From: Desulfuromusa sp.
GTDB taxonomy: Bacteria > Desulfobacterota > Desulfuromonadia > Desulfuromonadales > Geopsychrobacteraceae
DNA: 6,623 nt
Assembly (NCBI GenBank): GCA_029934095.1
Contig: JAOZMV010000081.1
Location: forward strand, 1 to 6,623
Direction of reading: 5' to 3'
Shown here: in pieces, positions 1 to 5,125 of the stretch
Position numbering within the stretch: the first letter of the stretch is position 1
Layout of the letters: the number at the start of each line of letters is the position of its first letter
Translations under genes and position numbers: made by a program
The notes under the pieces: generated by a model
Databases searched by the model: none
Told to the model about the DNA's origin: nothing
Seen by the model: only the letters and a program-made list of their open reading frames with translations

Positions 1-166
1 GATCATAGACATCCTGAACACCACGTCTCATCGCGGAATAACATTCCTGCTGCGCTGCGGTCATTTCATCCCAACTGTGATATCGGCTGCCTGCCTCATC
101 AATCACGCTGACAAAAACACCCTCAACAATTTCAACTGACTCCTTGGCATTAACTTTAATCATCAT
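1..166 (-). CDS. Hypothetical protein, N-terminal 55 residues (3' end beyond the window)
   Basis: An open frame on the minus strand starts at ATG 166 and runs off the left edge, giving 55 codons with no stop. A good ribosome binding site (GGAGAG, 173-178) lies 6 bases before the first ATG; a second ATG follows at once (163), so the start is uncertain by one codon. The visible protein begins MMIKVNAKESVEIVEGVF and contains HSWDEMTAAQQ; it is soluble-looking, with no signal peptide or membrane segment. I do not recognise the family. It is divergent from the PATAN gene across about 275 bp, so it is probably a separate transcription unit. Reality of the gene rests on the ribosome binding site, the uninterrupted frame and protein-like composition. 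Confidence 0.7.
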   Translation of the reverse strand, partial: MMIKVNAKESVEIVEGVFVSVIDEAGSRYHSWDEMTAAQQECYSAMRRGVQDVYD

Positions 167-441
167 AGGAAACTCTCCAGTTCGGTCTATTTATCGCTTT
201 AAAACAATGAGAAATTATTATCGACCAAATAGCATCTGTGGGACAAGGGTCATTGAAAGAATTACTCAGTATTGGCACTTATTTTAGGCTGAGAAGATTA
301 AAATGCGGATTTTACTTGAAACTAATGACAATTTTTAGTTTAATGGTTTTTAACTTTACCCATAAGTAGTGATAACTTGATTTAAAATGATGTCTACCGC
401 ATTGACTGCAGAGCACAAAACCACGAAAGGGAGAACAGCAG
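167..441. other. Divergent intergenic region, AT-rich
   Basis: This gap separates the minus-strand hypothetical gene from the PATAN-pilT operon. It is AT-rich and I see no convincing small gene. It holds one plausible rightward sigma70 promoter (316-344, listed separately) and the ribosome binding site AAAGGGAG (426-433) of the PATAN gene. A TGGCAC at about 272-277 resembles half of a sigma54 site, but the expected GC of the -12 element is absent, so it is not called. Confidence 0.6.
316..344 (+). promoter_or_regulatory. Putative sigma70 promoter of the PATAN-pilT operon
   Basis: TTGAAA (316-321) and TTTAAT (339-344) are separated by 17 bases and match the sigma70 -35 and -10 consensus at five of six positions each. 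Transcription would start near 351, leaving a leader of about 90 bases before the ATG at 442. The region is AT-rich, so a chance match is possible. Confidence 0.4.
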
Positions 442-2262
442 ATGCCATTAACTGGCGAGCTTGAACACTTACCTATCGTTGATGTGATTCAATTGATCCA
501 TTCAACCCGCAAATCGGGGACTTTGAATGTCTATAGCCGTAAAGGTGAAGGACAACTTGTATTTAATGATGGTTTTATCGTCAGCGCGACCCATTCCAGT
601 GAAAAACTGAAAATTGGCAGCATCCTCCTCCAAGGTCATAGTATCAGCCAGGAGGATCTGGACAAAGCCCTTAATATCCAGAAACAGGCGGGGAGTGACC
701 GTAAACCCCTGATTGCGACCCTGCTTGAAAATTGTGGGCTCTCTAAAGATGCCGCATTTAAGGGCCTTGAGACCTTGATTGAGATGACCGTGGTCGAGAT
801 GATCGGCTGGACTCGGGGCATTTTTACTCTGGATGTCGATAAGATTAATACTTCTGACAGCTACCGTTATCTGCCCAAACAGCTGCAAGATCTTACCATG
901 AACACGCAGATGGTGCTGTTGGATGCACTGCGTATTTTTGATGAGAAGGTCCATGCTGGTGAAATTCAAATTTCTGATGAGCCACTGATCGAAAACCCGC
1001 TGGAACAGTTGGAAGATATCGGGGAATTGGAACAGGAAGAAGAGAGTGACACTGAAGAAATCCTGGTATCGGAAGATTTGCTTGGGTTGGCCGATCTGGA
1101 TAAAATAGAGCGAAAAAAACCCTATATATTTAAAGGGCTGGAATCTTTTGACCCGGCTGATATTCACCGCCAGGTGATTGACGAAACGCTTCTTGATATT
1201 CCCGGCGAAGGGAAAGAACAACTCATCAATTTTCTATCCAGTATCTCAAAAACTTACCTGGGAAGTGATGACTCTGCAACGGCAGTCTCAAAGTCTCAGG
1301 CGGTCATTGTCTATACCTGCGATAAATTCCTCCAGCATGCCCTTATAACGGTCTGTAAAAAAGAGGGAATTCTGGTTTTTGTCACTGCTGACCGGCATGA
1401 TCTGGATAACCTGATCGAGCGGACGTTACTTAAATATCTTGAGCCTATTCTGGTTTTCGGCAGCCCCGTAGCAGAGACCGAAGGGTTCAGTCAGAGTGCG
1501 ATTGTTGATATCCGTTCACAGAAAATGGCGCAATATCCGCAAATTTCAATTATTCAGCTGGCCTCCCCTCTCGACTTCAGCTTTTCGCTGCAATCACTTA
1601 ACGACGGAACGCGAGCTGTTCTGCCCGTCCCTTATTTTTCTGAACGGGAAGAAACATTTGCCGAGGATATGATTAATTTCCTCAATACGTTTCAGGTTTA
1701 TATTCATGGCTGCTTTAATGAAGACCGTCGCCAGCAATTTTCAAAACTGCGCAACAGCCTGTCGGGTTTGCGCTTATTACGTAAAGCTCCTGATATTTCC
1801 TTGCAGGTGTTACAATTCATCAGCGAGATGTTTGACCGGACCCTCACCTTGATCGTCGATAAAAATGAGATGATTGCGGAACGCAGTATCGGCATCATCG
1901 CAGATAAAGGGCAAGGTTTTGCGGCACCGATGAAGTTACGAATCCCGATCCGTAAAGAATCAATCTTTCATGAGATGATCAATTCAGGAGAGAGCTTCTT
2001 CGGCAAACCGACTGACAGTACCTTTGCGGATCTTATTTATACAGAAATCGGCGCTCCAACCGATGCAACGATTCTGCTGCTACCCCTCAAAAGTAACGAT
2101 CGGGTGATTACCATCACCTACGCCGACTTTGGTGACCAGCGGGCAAAACAGATTACTCTCGATTTTCTTGAATTTTTTGTCGGACAGGCGGGACTAGCAA
2201 TGGAGAACGCCCTGTTCCGGAGACAACTTGATTATCCCAATAAAACAGAAGGTCTACACTAG
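442..2262 (+). CDS. PATAN (DUF4388) - degenerate receiver - GAF-like regulatory protein
   Basis: This 606-residue cytoplasmic protein has three apparent modules. Residues 1 to about 155 look like a PATAN/DUF4388 domain: a start of the MPLTGELEHLPIVDVIQLI type, the strand pair SGTLNVYSRKGEGQLVFNDG (25-44), then helices after ILLQ. A strongly acidic linker follows (about 183-222). Residues about 285-420 have the alternating strand/helix pattern of a CheY-like receiver, but the site expected to hold the phosphoacceptor Asp reads ILVFGSP (336-342) and the conserved Lys position reads LPVPY. Residues about 445-595 resemble a GAF domain ending in the usual helix (VGQAGLAMENALFRRQL). No membrane segment or signal peptide is seen. 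ATG 442 is preceded by AAAGGGAG with an 8-base gap. The pilT gene begins 8 bp after the stop, so the two are almost certainly co-transcribed. PATAN-receiver proteins of cyanobacteria bind type IV pilus motor ATPases, so a role in controlling the neighbouring motor is a reasonable inference. The domain calls are from pattern recognition only; the ligand of the GAF-like part is unknown. Confidence 0.8.
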   Translation: MPLTGELEHLPIVDVIQLIHSTRKSGTLNVYSRKGEGQLVFNDGFIVSATHSSEKLKIGSILLQGHSISQEDLDKALNIQKQAGSDRKPLIATLLENCGLSKDAAFKGLETLIEMTVVEMIGWTRGIFTLDVDKINTSDSYRYLPKQLQDLTMNTQMVLLDALRIFDEKVHAGEIQISDEPLIENPLEQLEDIGELEQEEESDTEEILVSEDLLGLADLDKIERKKPYIFKGLESFDPADIHRQVIDETLLDIPGEGKEQLINFLSSISKTYLGSDDSATAVSKSQAVIVYTCDKFLQHALITVCKKEGILVFVTADRHDLDNLIERTLLKYLEPILVFGSPVAETEGFSQSAIVDIRSQKMAQYPQISIIQLASPLDFSFSLQSLNDGTRAVLPVPYFSEREETFAEDMINFLNTFQVYIHGCFNEDRRQQFSKLRNSLSGLRLLRKAPDISLQVLQFISEMFDRTLTLIVDKNEMIAERSIGIIADKGQGFAAPMKLRIPIRKESIFHEMINSGESFFGKPTDSTFADLIYTEIGAPTDATILLLPLKSNDRVITITYADFGDQRAKQITLDFLEFFVGQAGLAMENALFRRQLDYPNKTEGLH

Positions 2263-2270
2263 GATAGGTT

Positions 2271-3338
2271 ATGGATATAAAAACACTCAATCAAATTCTG
2301 GAAATTGCCTTTGCAAAGCGGGTTTCTGACGTCCATTTTGAAGTTGACAACCCCCCTTTCTTTCGTGCCCACGGACAACTTCTGCGCTCTAAATTAGCCA
2401 GCCTGAAACCCGAGGATACGGAATTTATTGCCGCTACCATCATGGAAAATAATCAACGTGACCTGCCTGCTGATTTCAGTGAGTTCGATGCTTCGTATTC
2501 ATTAGCAAACAGCGGTCGATTCCGGGTCAGTATCTTCAGGCAACGGGGTCATATTGGTATTGTCATGCGGGTGATTCCACCAGAAATTGGTGATTTTGAG
2601 AAGCTGCAATTGCCAGCCGTTCTTTCAGAAATCATTAAGGCCCCTAATGGGCTGATCCTGGTCACAGGACCGACCGGAAATGGCAAATCAACAACGCTTG
2701 CTTCAATGATCAACTATATCAACGAACATTATGCGTACAATATTATTACCATTGAGGACCCGATAGAGTTCCTCTTTACATCGAGGAAAAGCTGTATTAT
2801 TCAACGTGAAGTGGGCATTGATACGGCAGATTTCGGCTCTGCCCTGAAAGCTTCATTGAGAATGGATCCAGATGTTATCATGGTAGGGGAATTGCGTGAT
2901 TTAGAAACAATTGATGCCTGCATCAAAGCCTCAGAAACCGGGCACCTGGTCTTTTCGACTCTGCACACTCAAAATGCAGCTTCAACAATCAATCGAATTG
3001 TTGGTCATTTTCCACCGGACTCGCAAGAAATTATCCGCCAGCGTCTTGCAGACATTCTGGTTGCAACGGTTTCTTTACGCCTGGTTGAAGATCAAACCAG
3101 CGACAAGCTTCTTCCTGTCGTTGAAGTAATGCGGACAACAACAACAATTCAGGGCTGTATCCGCGATGGCAATCTGGAGGAGATAGAGGGTCACATTGAA
3201 AAGGGAACGGCTCAATATCAGATGCAGTCAATGGATCAACACTTGATCCAGCTCTGCAACAGTGGGCTGATAACGATGCAAGAAGCTAAACGGGTTTCAA
3301 CCTCAATGGACTTGGAGCGAAAACTGACCTTTGATTAA
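2271..3338 (+). CDS. pilT: PilT-family type IV pilus retraction ATPase
   Basis: This 355-residue protein is a full-length PilT/GspE-type secretion ATPase, the hexameric cytoplasmic motor that depolymerises type IV pili for twitching. Visible motifs are the N-terminal PAS-like region with SDVHFEVDNPP (19-29), Walker A GPTGNGKST (133-141), Asp box IEDPIEF (161-167), Walker B DPDVIMVGELRD (199-210) with catalytic Glu207, and His box from TGH (223-225) to STLHTQ (229-234). The PilT C-terminal AIRNLIRE motif appears as the divergent TIQGCIRD (292-299), followed by the typical MQSMDQHL helix. No long C-terminal PilU-type extension is seen, so PilT is preferred over PilU. The Walker A Asn137 replaces the more common Ser. 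It starts 8 bp after the PATAN gene, with AGGA (2261-2264) overlapping that stop codon as the ribosome binding site. Other pil genes are absent here, so it may be an accessory paralogue rather than the main motor. Its TAA shares two bases with the palindrome downstream. Confidence 0.92.
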   Translation: MDIKTLNQILEIAFAKRVSDVHFEVDNPPFFRAHGQLLRSKLASLKPEDTEFIAATIMENNQRDLPADFSEFDASYSLANSGRFRVSIFRQRGHIGIVMRVIPPEIGDFEKLQLPAVLSEIIKAPNGLILVTGPTGNGKSTTLASMINYINEHYAYNIITIEDPIEFLFTSRKSCIIQREVGIDTADFGSALKASLRMDPDVIMVGELRDLETIDACIKASETGHLVFSTLHTQNAASTINRIVGHFPPDSQEIIRQRLADILVATVSLRLVEDQTSDKLLPVVEVMRTTTTIQGCIRDGNLEEIEGHIEKGTAQYQMQSMDQHLIQLCNSGLITMQEAKRVSTSMDLERKLTFD

Positions 3339-3460
3339 TGGCGTCGCAAAAAGTTCGCCCTACTGCGTTACAGTATTTTTCAGGATCTCGGCATACAATG
3401 TATATCTTCGCCCCTGAAAAACCTCTGCGCCTTGTAGGGCAATTTTTTTGCTTAGCCATT
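3337..3460. repeat. 124-bp interrupted palindrome, probable interspersed repeat and bidirectional terminator
   Basis: Four arm blocks pair in register with no length change on either side: AATGGC (3337-3342) with GCCATT (3455-3460); GCAAAAA (3346-3352) with TTTTTGC (3445-3451); GCCCTAC (3357-3363) with GTAGGGC (3434-3440); TTTTTCAGG (3376-3384) with CCTGAAAAA (3413-3421). A small ATAC-AAT-GTAT hairpin sits at the tip (3393-3403). Each pair has the same coordinate sum (6797), so this is one decayed palindrome and not unrelated hairpins. It fills the gap between the convergent pilT and phosphagen kinase genes and shares two bases with the pilT stop codon. A T-run lies on the outer right arm for plus-strand transcripts, and an A-run on the left serves the minus strand, so it could terminate both. 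The size, structure and placement suggest a REP/MITE-like element; copies elsewhere cannot be checked here. Confidence 0.75.
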
Positions 3461-3462
3461 TC

Positions 3463-4509
3463 TTATTCGAGCTGTTTTTCTCTCTTAATAAGAGCGACAA
3501 CCCCGTTGTACATATCCTGAACACATTCAACCTCTGTCACCCCTAAACGCCTTCTATTGCTGATATCAAAAATACCACTCACACTTTCCGAATGTTCACC
3601 ATCGATACCGCGTATCTGCAGTTGGTGAGCATCGGTAATTTTCTTGAAAGCAGTCATATCGGTAGCGAGTTGGGGAAGACGGATATGGACACTGGCTCGC
3701 ATGGCAGTCCCCAGATTGGTTGGGCAGCTGGTCAGATAGCCGAGACGGGAATCAAACATAAAAGCAACGGATTTTTCTATTTCCTTCACCGCAGTCATCA
3801 GGCGACTGAAAACAGCTTCAATATCTCCACCTTGCTGCATTGAGATAATCCGCAATTGATCTTCTTCATTCACCCAGACCAGAAAAGTTTTCTCCCGGTT
3901 GTGAAAAATCCCCCGCCCTTCCGGCCAGTCACGATTCAATCCAGCTGCATCGAGAAAACGATCTCCCGCCTTGAACAGAAAGTGATCGGCAACCAGTTGA
4001 TTTCGAACAGTTTCATCCATCCCCAACAGGGGATAATAGGTTCCTGCCAATTCACCACTCAAGTCACGTAAAGATGCCGCCACCTGAGATTCAATTAAAT
4101 TGCGCTGTTCCCTGGTAATGGCTGGACCTAACGGTAAATCGGCGACATTGCGCCCCACTCTGATTCGGGTTGAAAGGATGAACTGCCCAGCAGGATCAGG
4201 GTTCGGAGCAGAAAGATGTTCCTGATTCAAATCACTTCGGTGAATGTCGTTAGCAGAAAAACCGTGATAATCAAAAATAATCGGCTCAAAAAGGGTGTCA
4301 AACAGACGGTACGATTCGGCATCGCCAGCATAGACCCCGATATTACTGTCCTGATTAACGACCCCCGAATTAATCGCCTGAGCCAGAGTAAAACCGCTCG
4401 CGGTTACCTTGTTCTGCAACTGTTCAAACAGTTGTTTCGACAAATATCGGCGCAGCAGTGAAGAACAATCGGAGTTGAATTCTGGAAAAGAGGAACTGTC
4501 CCAGGCCAT
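3463..4509 (-). CDS. Phosphagen kinase, arginine-kinase-like (ATP:guanido phosphotransferase)
   Basis: This 348-residue protein is a complete phosphagen kinase, which reversibly moves the gamma phosphate of ATP onto a guanidino compound, most likely arginine, making a cytosolic energy buffer. The N-terminal helical domain (about 1-95) and the catalytic domain (about 105-345) are both present, unlike McsB, which lacks the N-terminal domain. Residues matching Limulus arginine kinase are STRIR (113-117, Arg115 and Arg117), NEED (214-217, Glu216), Arg220, CPTNLGT (262-268, active-site Cys262), Arg271, Arg300 and Glu305 in GEH. The guanidino-specificity loop reads S-N-I-G-V-Y (55-60), where arginine kinase has S-G-V-G-I-Y. 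The paired glutamates and short loop favour arginine over creatine. ATG 4509 is preceded by a weak purine-rich AAGAGAGA (4517-4524). The gene lies 105 bp downstream of a small membrane protein on the same strand, without a terminator between, so co-transcription is possible. Function is well supported; substrate is inferred. Confidence 0.93.
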   Translation of the reverse strand: MAWDSSSFPEFNSDCSSLLRRYLSKQLFEQLQNKVTASGFTLAQAINSGVVNQDSNIGVYAGDAESYRLFDTLFEPIIFDYHGFSANDIHRSDLNQEHLSAPNPDPAGQFILSTRIRVGRNVADLPLGPAITREQRNLIESQVAASLRDLSGELAGTYYPLLGMDETVRNQLVADHFLFKAGDRFLDAAGLNRDWPEGRGIFHNREKTFLVWVNEEDQLRIISMQQGGDIEAVFSRLMTAVKEIEKSVAFMFDSRLGYLTSCPTNLGTAMRASVHIRLPQLATDMTAFKKITDAHQLQIRGIDGEHSESVSGIFDISNRRRLGVTEVECVQDMYNGVVALIKREKQLE

Positions 4510-4614
4510 GGTAGCATCTCTCTTTCTCTATCAAAGTCTTTCGTTCAGGTCAGATCCAGTGAACGCACCTGGATTATTCGGTAAGTCTAAAACCATAAAC
4601 AGCTGTTGATCAGA
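4510..4614. other. Intergenic gap between small membrane protein and phosphagen kinase
   Basis: No convincing gene, terminator or strong promoter is visible. It contains the perfect 10-bp palindrome AACAGCTGTT (4598-4607), just after the stop of the small membrane protein, and a loose CAGGT/ACCTG inverted pair closer to the kinase. The lack of a terminator leaves read-through into the kinase gene possible. Confidence 0.4.
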
Positions 4615-4782
4615 CTACTCTTCCTTTTCCTCGGCAACAGCGGTGTCTTTCGGTTCAGATGGGGTATTTTCTTTTGCTTCTCTCCCCTTCACCTTTGCTT
4701 TGTTGACAAAGTAAAGGATTGTGAGAGTGATCACCAGGGTGAGAAAAATAAACAAAATATCAGCAAAACGGAACGGTTCCAT
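4615..4782 (-). CDS. Small single-pass membrane protein, 55 residues
   Basis: A short frame begins at ATG 4782 and ends at TAG 4615-4617. It is preceded by GGAGAG with a short gap (about 3-5 bases), a credible ribosome binding site. The protein starts MEPFRFADILFIFLTLVI, with a hydrophobic segment at about residues 7-25 that can span the inner membrane. A basic stretch (NKAKVKGREAK, about 27-37) follows, then an acidic tail ending EEKEE. The positive residues after the segment predict the C-terminus in the cytoplasm. There is no cleavable-signal pattern. I do not recognise the family; the shape is that of small accessory subunits or membrane anchors, but nothing here assigns a partner. It lies between the tRNA-Gln terminator and the phosphagen kinase, on the same strand as both. 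A weak promoter candidate is TTGTTT-17-TAAGAA (4851 down to 4823). Confidence 0.7.
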   Translation of the reverse strand: MEPFRFADILFIFLTLVITLTILYFVNKAKVKGREAKENTPSEPKDTAVAEEKEE

Positions 4783-4858
4783 TGACTCTCCAAATAGACA
4801 CTAGTGAAGTTTATCAGAATGATTCTTAAAATTATCATCGCCAGAAAACAATAGATAC

Positions 4859-4893
4859 AAAAAAAGGATGAAGCTTTCGCTGCATCCTTTTTT
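4859..4893 (-). terminator. Rho-independent terminator downstream of tRNA-Gln
   Basis: The hairpin is GGATG-A-AGC / loop / GCT-G-CATCC, centred near 4875. It is flanked by seven A (4859-4865) on one side and six T (4888-4893) on the other, so it can work in either direction. It lies about 45 bases beyond the 3' end of the tRNA, which suggests it ends that minus-strand transcript and insulates the small membrane protein gene. Confidence 0.8.
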
Positions 4894-4937
4894 ACCGTTA
4901 TCCCTCAGGACAACAAAAACTGAAAATCATCTTTTTA

Positions 4938-5012
4938 TGGTTGGGGCGCCAGGGATCGAACCTGGGAATGCCGGAATCAAAATCCGGTGCCTTACCGCTT
5001 GGCGACGCCCCA
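4938..5012 (-). tRNA. trnQ: tRNA-Gln (anticodon UUG)
   Basis: Read on the minus strand, a full cloverleaf forms. The seven-pair acceptor stem is TGGGGCG (5012-5006) with CGCCCCA (4948-4942), including the U1-A72 pair usual for bacterial tRNA-Gln. The D arm is GCC/GGC. The anticodon stem CCGGA/TCCGG encloses the loop TTTTGAT, giving anticodon TTG. The T arm is CCAGG-TTCGATC-CCTGG. Discriminator A (4941) is followed by a genomically encoded CCA (4940-4938). It reads CAA and, by wobble, CAG codons. It has its own promoter and terminator and appears to be a single-gene transcript. Confidence 0.97.
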
Positions 5013-5028
5013 ATAAAACAAGGTGGAC

Positions 5029-5057
5029 TTTTTAACAAAGAACAAATTCATCGTCAA
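5029..5057 (-). promoter_or_regulatory. sigma70 promoter of tRNA-Gln
   Basis: On the minus strand, TTGACG (5057-5052) and TAAAAA (5034-5029) are spaced by exactly 17 bases. Predicted initiation near 5022 leaves about ten leader bases before the mature tRNA 5' end at 5012. Strong, closely placed promoters of this kind are usual for stable RNA genes. Confidence 0.65.
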
Positions 5058-5058
5058 G

Positions 5059-5097
5059 AAAAAAACAGAAAAGCCCGCCGCAAAAATCGCAGCAGGC
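5059..5097 (-). terminator. Rho-independent terminator of the aminotransferase gene
   Basis: In the minus-strand transcript, GCCUGCUGC (5097-5089) pairs with GCGGCGGGC (5081-5073) over nine pairs, two of them G-U. A seven-base loop separates the arms, and UUUU plus a further U-rich run follow (5072-5059). It begins about 29 bases after the aminotransferase stop codon. The U-tract overlaps the point where the tRNA-Gln promoter begins, so the two units are packed closely. Confidence 0.85.
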
Positions 5098-5125
5098 TCT
5101 GGTTGATGTCTAACGCTACAGATGA

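Noticed and set aside
271..290. sigma54-like TGGCAC element upstream of the PATAN gene
   Set aside because: The -24-like half is present, but the -12 half lacks the essential GC at the right spacing.
502..1221. Long 239-codon minus-strand open frame inside the PATAN gene
   Set aside because: It lies wholly antisense to a gene with recognisable domains and a good ribosome binding site; its translation shows no family features.
3592..4461. Several plus-strand frames opposite the phosphagen kinase
   Set aside because: All lie antisense to a gene conserved residue by residue with arginine kinases, and none has a convincing family signature.
3463..4509. Interpretation as McsB protein-arginine kinase
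   Set aside because: The helical N-terminal domain and guanidino-specificity loop of small-molecule phosphagen kinases are present, and no mcsA, ctsR or clpC neighbour is seen.
4816..4826. Short palindrome AGAATGATTCT upstream of the small membrane protein
   Set aside because: Five pairs around one base in AT-rich DNA are expected by chance, and no promoter strong enough to give it meaning is nearby.
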